Source of the DNA: Antedon mediterranea
Taxonomy: Eukaryota; Echinodermata; Crinoidea; Comatulida; Antedonidae
DNA length: 64,000 nt
Direction: 5' to 3'
NCBI RefSeq assembly: GCF_964355755.1
Contig: NC_092677.1
Coordinates: 4,655,001-4,719,000 of the forward strand
A program made the position numbers and the translations under genes. Positions 14,601 to 27,743 of this stretch are shown in pieces (position 1 is the stretch's first letter; each line of letters opens with the position of its first letter). The notes under the pieces are model-generated. The model searched no databases and was not told the origin of the DNA. It saw only the letters and a program-made list of their open reading frames with translations.

Positions 14601-17600
14601 TATAACAAGACAATTGATGTATTCAATATTCAACTCATCCAGTCAAGATGTACACCCTATAACAAGACAATTGATGTATTCAATATTCAACTCAACCAGT
14701 CAAGATGTACACCCTATAACAAGACAATTGATGCATTCAACATTCATCACATCCAGTCAAGATGTATACCCTATAACAAGACAATTGATGTATTCAACAT
14801 TAATCTCATCCAGTCAAGATGTACAACCTATAACAAGACAATTGATGTATTCAACATTCATCTCATCCAGTAAAGATGTACACCCTATAACAAGACAATT
14901 GATGTATTCAACATTCATTTCATCCAGTCAAGATGTAAACCCTATAACAAGACAATTGATGTATTCAACATTCAACTCATCCAGTCAAGATGTACACCCT
15001 ATAACAAGACAATTGATGTAATCAACATTCAACTCATCCAGTCAAGATGTACACCCTATAACAAGACAATTGATGTATTCAATATTCAACTCATCCAGTC
15101 AAGATGTACACCCTATAACAAGACAATTGATGTATTCAATATTCAACTCAACCAGTCAAGATGTACACCCTATAACAAGACAATTGATGCATTCAACATT
15201 CATCACATCCAGTCAAGATGTATACCCTATAACAAGACAATTGATGTATTCAACATTAATCTCATCCAGTCAAGATGTACAACCTATAACAAGACAATTG
15301 ATGTATTCAACATTCATCTCATCCAGTAGAGATGTACACCCTATAACAAGACAATTAATGTATTCAACATCCATTTCATCCAGTCAAGATGTAAACCCTA
15401 TAACAAGACAATTGATGTATTCAACATTCAATTCGCCCAGTCAAGATGTACACCCTATAACAAGACAATTGATGTATTCAACATTCATCTTATCCAGTCA
15501 AGATGTACACCCTATAACAAGACAATTGATGTATTCAACATTCATCTCATCCAGTAAAGATGTACACCCTATAAGAAGACAATTGATGTATTCAACATTC
15601 ATTTCATCCAGTCAAGATGTAAACCCTATAACAAGACAATTGATGTATTCAACATTCAATTCGCCCAGTCAAGATGTACACCCTATAACAAGACAATTGA
15701 TGTATTCAACATTCATCTCATCCAGTCAAGATGTAAACCCTATAACAAGACAATTGATGTATTCAACATTCAACTCGCCCAGTCAAGATGTACACCCTAT
15801 AACAAGACAATTGATGTATTCAACATTCATCTCATCCAGTCAAGATGTACACACTATAACAAGACAATTGATGTATTCAACATTCATCTCATCCAGTCAA
15901 GATGTACACCCTATAACAAGACAATTGATGTATTCAACATTCATCTCATCCAGTCAAGATGTAAACCCTATAACGAGACAATTGATGTATTCAACATTCG
16001 ACTCGCCCAGTCAAGATGTACACCCTATAACAAGGCAATTGATGTATTCAACATTCATCTCATCCAGTCAAGATGTACACCCTATAACAAGACAATTGAT
16101 GTATTCAACATTCAACTCATCCAGTCAAGATGTACACCCTATAACAAGACAATTGATGTATTCAACATTCAACTCATCCAGTCAAGATGTACACCCTATA
16201 ACAAGACAATTGATGTATTCAACATTCAACTCGACCAGTCAAGATGTACACCCTATAACAAGACAATTGATGTAGCCAACATTCATCTCATCCAGTCAAG
16301 ATGTACACCCTATAACAAGACAATTGATGTATTCAACATTCAACTCATCCAGTCAAGATGTACACCCTATAACAAGACAATTGATGTATTCAACATTCAA
16401 CTCATCCAGTCAAGATGTACACCCTATAACAAGACAATTGATGTATTCAACATTCAACTCGACCAGTCAAGATGTACACCCTATAACAAGACAATTGATG
16501 TAGCCAACATTCATCTCATCCAGTCAAGATGTACACCCTATAACAAGACAATTTATGTAGCCAACATTCAACTCATCCAGTCAAGATGCTCGCCCTATAA
16601 CAAGACAATTAATGTAGCCAACATTCAACTCATCCAGTCAAGATGTACACCCTATAACAAGACAATTGATGTATTCAACATTCATCTCATCCAGTCAAGA
16701 TGTACACCCTATAACAAGACAATTGATGTATTGAACATTCAACTCATCCAGTCAAGATTACAACCTATAACAAGACAATTGATGTATTCAACATTCATCT
16801 CATCCAGTGAATTTGTACACCCTATAACAAGACAATTGATGTATTCAATATTCAACTCATCCAGTCAAGATGTACACCCTATAACAAGACAATTGATGTA
16901 TTCAACATTCAACTCATCCAGTCAAGATGTACACCCTATAACAAGACAATTGATGTATTCAACATTCATCTCATCCAGTCAAGATGTACACCCTATAACA
17001 AGACAATTGATGTATTCAACATTCAACTCATCCAGTCAAGATGTACACCCTATAACAAGACAATTGATGTATTCAACATTCAACTCATCCAGTCAAGATG
17101 TACACCCTATAACAAGACAATTGATGTAGCCAACATTCATCTCATCCAGTCAGATGTACACCCTATAAGAAGACAATTGATGTATTCAACATTCAACTCA
17201 TCCAGTCAAGATGTACACCCTATAACAAGACAATTGATGTATTCAACATTCAACTCATCCAGTCAAGATGTACACCCTATAACAAGACAATTGATGTAGC
17301 CAACATTCATCTCATCCATTCAAGATGTACACCCTATAACAAGACAATTGATGTATTCAACATTCATCTCATCCAGTCAAGATGTACACCCCATAACAAG
17401 ACAATTGATGTATTCAACATTCAACTCATCTAGTCAAATGTACACCCTATAACAAGACAATTGATGTATTCAACATTCATCTCATCCAGTCAAGATGTAC
17501 ACCCTATAACAAGACAATTTATGTATTCAACATTCAACTCATCCAGTCAAGATGTACACCCCATAACAAGACAATTGATGCATTCAACATTCATCTCAAC

Positions 17601-20600
17601 CAGTCAAGATGTACACACTATAACAAGACAATTGATGCATTCAACATTCATCTCATCCAATCAAGATGTACACCCTATAACATGACAATTGACGCATTCA
17701 ACATTCATCTCATCCAGTCAAGATGTACACCCCATAACAAGACAATTGATGTATTCAACATTCAACTCATCCAGTCAAGATGTACACCCTATAACAAGAC
17801 AATTGATGTATTCAACATTCAACTCATCCAGTCAAGATGTACACCCTATAACAAGACAATTGATGCATTCAACATTCATCTCATCCAGTCAAGATGTACA
17901 CCCCATAACAAGACAATTGATGTATTCAACATTCAACTCATCCAGTCAGGATGTACACCCCATAACAAGACAATTGATGTATTCAACATTCATCTCGTCC
18001 AGTCAAGATGTACACCCTATAACAAGACAATTGATGCATTCAACATTCAACTCAACCAGTCAAGATGTATACCCTATAACAAGACAATTGATGTATTCAA
18101 CATTAATCTCATCCAGTCAAGATGTACAACCTATAACAAGACAATTGATGTATTCAATATTCAACTCATCCAGTCAAGATGTACACCCTATAACAAGACA
18201 ATTGGTGTATTCAATATTCAACTCATCCAGTCAAGATGTACACCCTATAACAAGACAATTGATGTATTCAATATTCAACTCATCCAGTCAAGATGTACAC
18301 CCTATAACAAGACAATTGATGTATTCAACATTCAACTCATCCAGTCAAGATGTACACCCTATAACAAGACAATTGATGTAGCCAACATTCATCTCATCCA
18401 TTCAAGATGTACACCCCATAACAAGACAATTGATGTATTCAACATTCAACTCATCCAGTCAAATGTACACCCTATAACAAGACAATTGATGTATTCAACA
18501 TTCATCTCATCCAGTCAAGATGTACACCCTATAACAAGACAATTGATGTATTCAACATTCAACTCATCCAGTCAAGATGTACACCCCAAAACAAGACAAT
18601 TGATGCATTCAACATTCATCTCAACCAGTCAAGATGTACACACTATAACAAGACAATTGATGCATTCAACATTCATCTCATCCAGTCAAGATGTACACCC
18701 TATAACATGACAATTGACGCATTCAACATTCATCTCATCCAGTCAAGATGTACACCCCATAACAAGACAATTGATGTATTCAACATTCAACTCATCCAGT
18801 CAAGATGTACACCCTATAACAAGACAATTGATGCATTCAACATTCATCTCATCCAGTCAAGATGTACACCCCATAACAAGACAATTGATGTATTCAACAT
18901 TCAACTCATCCAGTCAGGATGTACACCCCATAACAAGACAATTGATGTATTCAACATTCATCTCATCCAGTCAAGATGTACACCCTATAACAAGACAATT
19001 GATGCATTCAACATTCAACTCAACCAGTCAAGATGTACACCCTATAACAAGACAATTGATGCATTCAACATTCATCACATCCAGTCAAGATGTATACCCT
19101 ATAACAAGACAATTGATGTATTCAACATTAATCTCATCCAGTCAAGATGTACGACCTATAACAAGACAATTGATGTATTCAATATTCAACTCATCCAGTC
19201 AAGATGTACACCCTATAACAAGACAATTGATGTATTCAATATTCAACTCATCCATTCAAGATGTACTCCCTATAACAAGACAATTGATGTATTCAACATT
19301 CATCTCATCCAGTCAAGATGTACACCCCATAACAAGACAATTGATGTATTCAACATTCAACTCATCCAGTCAAATGTACACCCTATAACAAGACAATTGA
19401 TGTATTCAACATTCATCTCATCCAGTCAAGATGTACACCCTATAACAAGACAATTGATGTATTCAACTCATCCAGTCAAGATGTACACCCCATAACAAGA
19501 CAATTGATGCATTCAACATTCATCTCAACCAGTCAAGATGTACACCCTATAACAAGACAATTGATGCATTCAACATTCATCTCATCCAGTCAAGATGTAC
19601 ACCCTATAACATGACAATTGATGTATTCAACATTCATCTCATCCAGTCAAGATGTACACCCTATAACAAGACAATTGATGTAGCCAACATTCATCTCATC
19701 CAGTCAAGATGCTCACCCTATAACGAGACAATTGATGTAGCCAACATTCAACTCATCCAGTCAAGATGTACACCCTATAACAAGACAATTGATGTATTCA
19801 ACATTCATCTCATCCAGTCAAGATGTACACCCTATAACAAGACAATTGATGTATTGAACATTCAACTCATCCAGTCAAGATTACAACCTATAACAAGAAA
19901 ATTGATGTATTCAACATTCATCTCATCCAGTGAATTTGTACACCCTATAACAAGACAATTGATGTATTCAATATTCAACTTATCCAGTCAAGATGTACAC
20001 CCTATAACAAGACAATTGATGTATTCAATATTCAACTCATCCAGTCAAGATGTACACCCTATAACAAGACAATTGATGTATTCAATATTCATCTCATCCA
20101 GTCAAGATGTACACCCTATAACAAGACAATTGATGTATTCAATATTTAACTCATCCAGTCAAGATGTACACCCTATAACAAGACAATTGATGTAGTCAAC
20201 ATTCAACTCATCCAGTCAAGATGTACACCCTATAACAAGACAATTGATGTATTCAACATTCATCTCATCCAGTCAAGGTGTACACCCTATAACAAGACAA
20301 TTGATGTAGCCAACATTCATCTCATTCAGTCAAGATGCTCGCCCTATAACAAGACAATTGATGTATTAAACATTCAACTCATCCAGTCAAGATGTACACC
20401 CTATAACAAGACAATTTATGTAGTCAACATTCATCTCATCCAGTCAAGATGTAAACCCTATAACAAGACAATTGATGTAGTAAACATTCATCTCATCCAG
20501 TCAAGATGTACACCCTATAACAAGACAACTGATGTATTCAACATTCATCTCATCCAGTGAATTTGTACACCCTATAACAAGACAATTGATGTAGTCAACA

Positions 20601-21829
20601 TTCAACTCATCCAGTCAAGATGTACCCCCTATAATAAGACAATTGATGTATTCAATATTCAACTCATCCAGTCAAGATGTACACCCTACAACAAGACAAT
20701 TGATGTATTCAACTCATCCAGTCAAGATGTACACCCTATAACAAGACAATTGTTGCATTCAACATTCATCTCATCCAGTCAAGATGTACACCCCATAACA
20801 AGACAATTGATGTATTCAACATTAATCTCATCCAGTCAAGATGTACAACCTATAACAAGACAATTGATGTATTCAATATTCAACTCATCCAGTCAAGATG
20901 TACACCCTATAACAAGACAATTGATGTATTCAACATTCAACTCATCCAGTCAATATGTACACCCTATAACAAGACAATTGATGTAACCAACATTCATCTC
21001 ATCCAGTCAAGATGTACACCCTATAACAAGACAATTGATGTATTCAACATTGAACTCATCCAGACAAGATGTACACCCTATAACAAGACAATTGATGTAT
21101 TCAATATTCAACTCATCCAGTCAAGATGTACACCCTATATCAAGACAATTGATGTAGCCAACATTCAACTCATCCAGTCAAGATGTACACCCTATAACAA
21201 GACAATTGATGTATTCAATATTCATCTCATCCAGTCAAGATGTACACCCTATAACAAGACAATTGATGTATTCAACATTCATCTCATCCAGTCAAGATGT
21301 ACACCCTATAACAAGACAATTGATGTAGCCAACATTCAACTCATCCAGTCAAGATGCTCACCCTATAACAAGACAATTGATGTAGCCAACATTCAACTCA
21401 TCCAGTCAAGATGTACACCCTATAACAAGACAATTGATGTATTGAACATTCAACTCATCCAGTCAAGATATACCCCCTATAACAAGACAATTGATGTATT
21501 CAATATTCAACTCATCCAGTCAAGATGTACACCCTATAACAAGACAATTGATGTATTCAACATTCATCTCATCCAGTCAAGATGTACACCCCATAACAAG
21601 ACAATTGATGTATTCAACATTCAACTCATCCTTTCAAGATGTACACCCTATAACAAGACAATTGATGTATTCAACATTCATCTCATCCAGTCAAGATGCT
21701 CACCCTATAACAAGGCAATTGATGCATTCAACATTCAACTCATCCAGTCAAGATGTACACCCTATAACAAGACAATTTATGTAGTCAACATTCAACTCAT
21801 CCAGTCAAGATGTACACCCTATAACAAGA
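11656..21829. repeat. 57-bp satellite array, right part
   Basis: The same 57-bp satellite resumes immediately after the insertion and ends near 21829, where 'caagaca' runs into unrelated sequence ('gtaggctatttctg'). Units become more varied toward the right edge: more 'gatgtagcc', 'gatgctc' and truncated units appear after about 19450. This is typical of array edges that exchange less. The stretch 11656-16552 is nearly identical to 3655-8551 at a constant offset of 8001 bp. Long open frames here (for example 11557-13599) are products of the period being a multiple of three. Confidence 0.97.
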
Positions 21830-22380
21830 CAGTAGGCTATTTCTGTACAACCTTTGGCAGTTTTCTTATGGGTGTGGTTTGTTTTGATACTCCTTCTATT
21901 TCGTAAGTATTATGTTAGGTAAGTTTGATGTTCCCATCATTGGTAAAGTCCTATTTTATATACATGAAAGAAATGTATATTTTATTTTTTTTAAATAAAT
22001 ATTCTTCATCAAAATGGAACACAAAACATTTGTTACCAGCTGAATATCTTTAAAACAATTAGTATGACAGAGGTACATGCTTTATGATAATTGATATTAA
22101 ATGTTTTGATCAGCAGGGAGAGAGCACCTGACCCCACAGATGACAAACGTCTTGTTCATAGGCTATCCATATGGTACACATATAATAAAGGTATGTGTTA
22201 ACAGAAGTGAGGGTAAGTACGATAAAGGTAAGAATTATCTACTATTTTTCTTCTCCAGCTTTCTATTTAGATCTATAGGTTGCTTAAATGCAAGAGAGTC
22301 CACATGAGATCAGAGAATGCGACTCAGCATATATGTCCTACATTATCTACCAAACTTGATTTCAGGATTGGAACAGCTAG
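21830..22380. other. Intergenic spacer, no gene seen
   Basis: This AT-rich sequence lies between the satellite and the next tandem array. I see no ORF with family resemblance, no RNA gene and no clear repeat. Confidence 0.6.
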
Positions 22381-22519
22381 CTGTAAGTTTTGGATACTGT
22401 AAGTTTTGGATACTGTAAGTTTTGGATACTGTAAGTTTTGGATACTGTAAGTTTTGGATACTGTAAGTTTTGGATACTGTAAGTTTTGGATACTGTAAGT
22501 TTTGGATACTGTAAGTTTT
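22381..22519. repeat. 16-bp tandem repeat
   Basis: There are eight exact copies and one partial copy of 'ctgtaagttttggata'. Each unit contains GTAAGT, the consensus 5' splice-site hexamer on the plus strand. The homogeneity suggests recent expansion. Confidence 0.97.
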
Positions 22520-22592
22520 TATATATTAATATCTATTTTTTTGAGGTATTGTTTTTGTATACAATTAATATGCTAATTTTTCTAAAACATGT

Positions 22593-24918
22593 TAATAATT
22601 TACAGGTTTCTTTCCCATATTAGCATAATATTGATTGTTTTTCTATGTATTTTATTATTAAAATGTTAATAATTTACAGGTTTCTTTCCCATATTAGCAT
22701 AATATTGATTGTTTTTCTATGTATTTTATTATTAAAATGTTAATAATTTACAGGTTTCTTTCCCATATTAGCATAATATTGATTGTTTTTCTATGTATTT
22801 TATTATTAAAATGCTAATAATTTACAGGTTTCTTTCCCTTATTAGCATAATATTGATTGTTTTTCTATGTATTTTATTATTAAAATGCTAATAATTTACA
22901 GGTTTCTTTCCCTTAGTAGCATAATATTAATTTTTTTTTTTATGTATTTTATTATTAAAATGCTTATAATTTACAGGTTTCTTTCCCATATTAGCATAAT
23001 ATTGATTGTTTTTCTATGTATTTTATTATTAAAATGCTAATAATTTACAGGTTTCTTTTCCATATCAGCATAATATTGATTGTTTTTCTATGTATTTTAT
23101 TATTAAAATGCTAATAATTTACAGGTTTCTTTCCCTTATTAGCATAATATTGATTGTTTTTCTATGTATTTTATTATTAAAATGCTAATAATTTACAGGT
23201 TTCTTTCCCTTATTAGCATAATATTGATTGTTTTTCTATGTATTTTATTATTAAAATGCTAATAATTTACAGGTTTCTTTCCCATATTAGCATAATATTG
23301 ATTGTTTTTCTATTTATTTTATTATTAAAATGCTAATAATTTACAGGTTTCTTTCCCATATTAGCATAATATTGATTGTTTTTCTATGTATTTTCTTATT
23401 AAAATGCTAATAATTTACAGGTTTCTTTCCCATATTAGCATAATATTGATTGTTTTTCTATTTATTTTATTATTAAAATGCTAATAATTTACAGGTTTCT
23501 TTCCCATATTATCATAATATTGATTGTTTTTCTATGTATTTTATTATTAAAATGTTAATAATTTACAGGTTTCTTTCCCATATTAGCATAATATTGATTG
23601 TTTTTCTATGTATTTTATTATTAAAATGTTAATAATTTACAGGTTTCTTTCCCATATTAGCATAATATTGATTGTTTTTCTATGTATTTTATTATTAAAA
23701 TGCTAATAATTTACAGGTTTCTTTCCCTTATTAGCATAATATTGATTGTTTTTCTATGTATTTTATTATTAAAATGCTAATAATTTACAGGTTTCTTTCC
23801 CTTAGTAGCATAATATTAATTTTTTTTTTTATGTATTTTATTATTAAAATGCTTATAATTTACAGGTTTCTTTCCCATATTAGCATAATATTGATTGTTT
23901 TTCTATGTATTTTATTATTAAAATGCTAATAATTTACAGGTTTCTTTTCCATATCAGCATAATATTGATTGTTTTTCTATGTATTTTATTATTAAAATGC
24001 TAATAATTTACAGGTTTCTTTCCCTTATTAGCATAATATTGATTGTTTTTCTATGTATTTTATTATTAAAATGCTAATAATTTACAGGTTTCTTTCCCTT
24101 ATTAGCATAATATTGATTGTTTTTCTATGTATTTTATTATTAAAATGCTAATAATTTACAGGTTTCTTTCCCATATTAGCATAATATTGATTGTTTTTCT
24201 ATGTATTTTATTATTAAAATGCGTATAATTTACAGGTTTCTTTCCCATATTAGCATAATATTGATTGTTTTTCTATTTATTTTATTATTAAAATGCTAAT
24301 AATTTACAGGTTTCTTTCCCATATTAGCATAATATTGATTGTTTTTCTATGTATTTTCTTATTAAAATGCTAATAATTTACAGGTTTCTTTCCCATATTA
24401 GCATAATATTGATTGTTTTTCTATTTATTTTATTATTAAAATGCTAATAATTTAAAGGTTTCTTTCCCATATTATCATAATATTGATTGTTTTTCTATGT
24501 ATTTTATTATTAAAATGCTAATAATTTACAGGTTTCTTTCCCATATTAGCATAATATTGATTGTTTTTCTATGTATTTTATTATTAAAATGCTAATAATT
24601 TACAGGTTGATTTCCCTTATTAGCATAATGATTGTTTTTCTATGTATTTTATTAATAAAATGCTAATAATTTACAGGTTTCTTAACCATATTAGCATAAT
24701 GATTGTTTTTCTATGTATTTTATTATAAAAATGCTAATAATTTACAGGTTGATTTCCCATATTAGCATAATATTGATTGTTTTTCTATGTATTTTATTAT
24801 TAAAATGCTAATAATTTACAGGTTGATTTCCCATATTAGCATAATATTGATTGTTTTTCTATGTATTTTATTATTAAGATGCTAATAATTTACAGGTTTC
24901 TTTCCCATATTAGCATAA
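22593..24918. repeat. 74-bp minisatellite array
   Basis: This is about 31 tandem copies of a 74-bp AT-rich unit containing 'taataatttacaggtttc', 'tttcccatattagcataa' and 'tgattgtttttctatgta'. Variants are single substitutions (cccttatt/cccatatt, tatgtatt/tatttatt) plus a poly-T variant. A group of about 12 units is itself duplicated: the marker 'tgcttataattt' recurs at 22961 and 23850 with matching neighbours. Near the right end units lose 3 bp ('cataatgattg'). Each unit has TTTACAG, which looks like a 3' splice site on the plus strand. Confidence 0.97.
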
Positions 24919-25607
24919 ATATACATTTTTTGTTTTGTTTTCAAAGGAAGGTTTTTTCCCTTACTAGCATGATTGTCTACATTCCTGTTTTTTTGTTTGT
25001 TTATTTGGGTATGTAAACAATAATTATACAGTACTGTTTTGCTATGTATGCCAATGTTTTATTTGTTTTTAATATCAAATAAATATATATTTTTTTCTAA
25101 TATAAATAACATATCATAGCTAAAATAAAGCAAAATATGCATGCCAATTTTATTATTTGAAACTTTTGAATTAAAAATGTTAATGTTCTAATTTTTAATG
25201 CTGAAATTTTCTTTTAATATGCATGGCTGTATGTTTTTTTTCTTTTCTTTAACCAATCAAGGAGCATAATTACAAAGTGCTACTGCCCTCGCTCTGATCA
25301 TCAACCTTGACGTGGTAGCGAGGCTTGTGTGTCTACAATTTGGAGGCCAGACTAATGATGATCATAACCATTCCTAATATTTTAATTCCGTTATTATTTA
25401 TATTAAAGCTTGTCAGATGCATGCTAAACTAATTAATCTGAGTTTAGTCACTTTTAGCGTTCCATATGCGTAGTGAGCTGTATTTGGGGTACATAATAAG
25501 TACTCAAAATTTACCTCAAGTTGTTGGTTTACAAAATAAATATCAGCAAAAATACAGATGTCTAAAACAGTGGTATATCATAATACTATAGTGGTACTGG
25601 TGGCAGT
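24919..25607. other. Spacer and probable promoter region of the coiled-coil gene
   Basis: This is AT-rich sequence with no recognisable coding region. A less AT-rich patch at 25280-25370 carries a short stem (cctcgct/agcgagg, about 25288-25320) of unknown meaning. The region just before 25608 must contain the 5' untranslated region and promoter of the downstream gene. I see no clear TATA box at a fixed distance. Confidence 0.4.
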
Positions 25608-27743
25608 ATGTCTGAAATAACTACACTCAAAGGACGTGTCAAAGAGGTAAGTAACAAGAATCATACTTAATCAGCCTAGGCTCCTAGCTAGCATACTGTA
25701 GCTATAGCTAGCTTTGGCTTTGGTGTTGGTGGATTGTTGTTGTTTGTAGGGCAGTGCCAGTGCACTGCTGACCACCCACTGTGTACTTTCTTCAGGCCTA
25801 GCATGCAGGCCTAGCCTCTAGGCCCTAGAATGGATTGGCTAATTGCTTAATGCGTTCATTATCTTTCTGTAGCTTGAAAACCTGGTTTCATCTTTAAAAA
25901 AGCGACTAGAAGAACTCAGGAAGGCTAAGAGCACAACTGTACTCAAAAAAGAAAAAGAATATATTTCAACAGCAAATCCAAAACATCAAAAAAGGTATGG
26001 TGAATACTGTGTTATTTTAAAAAACCCATCATGCTAAAATACATTTTGTGACCAGCCTAATGACCACGTGCATTTAATGATAATAACTAGGCCTAAACAT
26101 ATAATTTTGTCTTTCCTTTCCAACAGTAGGTCATCTAAACCTGATGCAACGTTAGAACAGAAATTGGAACAGTTGAAAATTCAGCACGAGAAAGAAATAA
26201 GAAAGTTAATGGAGAGAAAACCAGTCGAGGTAATGTATGACGAGGTTTAAGAATATTTAATTAATATAAGCAGGCAGAGCTCAAATTGTTTGCTTACAAA
26301 TTCAAACCATCATGATACGTCGCCGCCTATTGGTGGATCCACAAGAAGGTGAAGGCTAGGGTTGCTAGCTAAAATAAAACTACTTTTTTATATTTTTACC
26401 AAAAAGTTATTGTATTTATGTGCATGTTTCTTTGGACAAACCTAATTTAATTAATTGTCTACCCACAAAGGACTTTAAATTGAATAGATACAATGTATAA
26501 ACTGGTAATGGATGTTTTTTTTATATTACTCTAGGTGAAGTGCAATCATTTAGAGGAAATATCAAAATTAAAGGCACAAAATGAATCTTTAGAAAGAAAA
26601 ACTGAGGAATTGGAACATAAAAATGAAGATCTCAAAGAAGAAAATAACTCGCTTCTGCACAAGTTCGAAGAGTTGTTTACAGAGTTGAGCATCAAAGAAG
26701 CACATTGGTGTGAGAAAGAAGAGCAACTAAATTTAAAGGTTTGTTGGCTTAAAGATCTGTCTACACTATCAAACTTCATGTGACAAAAAAATGTGATGTG
26801 CCCATATATGGACATATCACTACCATATATGGGAACATCCCACTTTTGTTTAGGATTACCATGTGCAGAGATGTTTCTTCTTGAATGTCAAAGGAGGCAA
26901 GGTCATGTAAAAGACAGCACAGAAGTACAGGAGCACTCTACATTTGTATTCCAACAAGTTTATATGAAAAATAAGTTTTCATTACTTATTCATTGGTTTT
27001 ATATTATATATATATATATAAATTATATATATATTGCAGAATTACATATTGTACTTACAGATTTTATTTTTTTCTATACAGTTAAAATTGCAATGGGGAG
27101 AGAAATACAGAGAGTGGATGGCTGTAACTGAAGCTAAGATATCAGAACTACAAGCTGCCAATGATCTATTGTAAGTAAGTTATTATACAAAGCATGGTAC
27201 CTGTTGTTACTTAGTAAATATGTCTTATTGTGTACACTTCTACCACCATAAAGGGTCTTTCACACCTGTTCCGGCACGGATCCGGTCCGGCGAATCGAAC
27301 ATTAATGTTTCATTTTCATGACGCTCCGTGCAGCTATGAGCCAATCGTGTGCATAGCCACCTGAAAACGAAACATTGACATTCGCTTGGATTTTTCGGCG
27401 CCAGACCGGAACCGTGCCGGAACGGGTGTGAAAGACCCGTAATACAATTATTTGCTTTTGGTACTTTTTGGAATGTAAACATAAATCGAAACACATATAA
27501 TAAAAAACGAATATGAATTTATAGGTATAAACCAATTCTATATATAAAGTTTGATAGAGACCGTGCTTTAGTAAGTATGGCTTATTGTATACTGCTATAC
27601 TACTGTGTGTATGTACCTATATACTGAATATGAATTAAAGTGATAATGAATTCTCTTTTCATAATTTGTACCAAGGTTTTTATACACCTTCTGATTATTT
27701 TTGTTTCAGGCGACGATATGTGAAGCCACCAGAAGACGATTGA
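25608..27743 (+). CDS. Small coiled-coil protein, 6 exons, 196 aa, family not recognised
   Basis: The spliced model uses exons 25608-25646, 25873-25994, 26127-26229, 26535-26738, 27082-27170 and 27710-27743. All introns have GT-AG ends and the frame closes to a TGA stop. The start (MSEITTLKGRVKE) is the first ATG before a strong donor (gag/gtaagt). The product is charged and almost wholly helical, with heptad-like runs (LENLVSSLKKRLEELRK near residues 14-30; KLKAQNESLERKTEELEHK near 100-118). A less repetitive C-terminal part follows, with HWCEKEEQ, WGEKYREWM and the final RRYVKPPEDD. I see no signal peptide, membrane segment or catalytic motif. Its neighbours are centrosome-related genes, so a cytoskeletal or ciliary role is possible, but that is only context. 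A MITE lies in the intron after exon 4 and another in the last intron. Confidence 0.8.
26747..26846. mobile_element. MITE remnant, 'tctgtctacactatcaaac' family
   Basis: One end of a small inverted-repeat element lies just inside the intron after exon 4 of the coiled-coil gene. It shares 'tctgtctacactatcaaac' and 'catatatgg' with better preserved copies at 36148-36287 and 60672-60806. The matching right end is not adjacent; a degenerate version ('agtttgatagagaccgtg') appears near 27548. Confidence 0.6.
27252..27439. mobile_element. PIF/Harbinger-like MITE, 188 bp
   Basis: Terminal inverted repeats of about 28 bp start 'agggtctttcacacc' on the left and, reading inward, 'cgggtctttcacacc' on the right. 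TAA flanks both sides (27249-27251 and 27440-27442). A 3-bp TWA duplication with 'GGG'-type ends fits PIF/Harbinger. There is no transposase. It sits in the last intron of the coiled-coil gene. Confidence 0.75.

Larger units (their letters stand above)
10081..16552. repeat. Higher-order satellite block, copy B (carries the insertion)
   Basis: This is the second copy of the block at 2697-8551, differing by scattered single bases and the 617-bp insertion plus target duplication at 11051. The right limit is where 'acaatttatgtagcc' (about 16550) departs from 'acaattgatgtattg' (about 8549). Confidence 0.85.

Noticed and set aside
1-21829. CRISPR-like array
   Set aside because: Units are contiguous and nearly identical with no unique spacers, and the setting is eukaryotic.
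25280-25370. A structured non-coding RNA
   Set aside because: Only one short stem is visible and there is no match to a known RNA family or promoter.
26793-27131. Open frame of 112 codons overlapping an intron of the coiled-coil gene
   Set aside because: It runs through MITE and AT-repeat sequence and crosses the true exon at 27082 in another frame; the amino-acid composition is that of AT-rich non-coding DNA.
27240-27535. Two minus-strand open frames
   Set aside because: They lie within the MITE at 27252-27439 and have no family resemblance.
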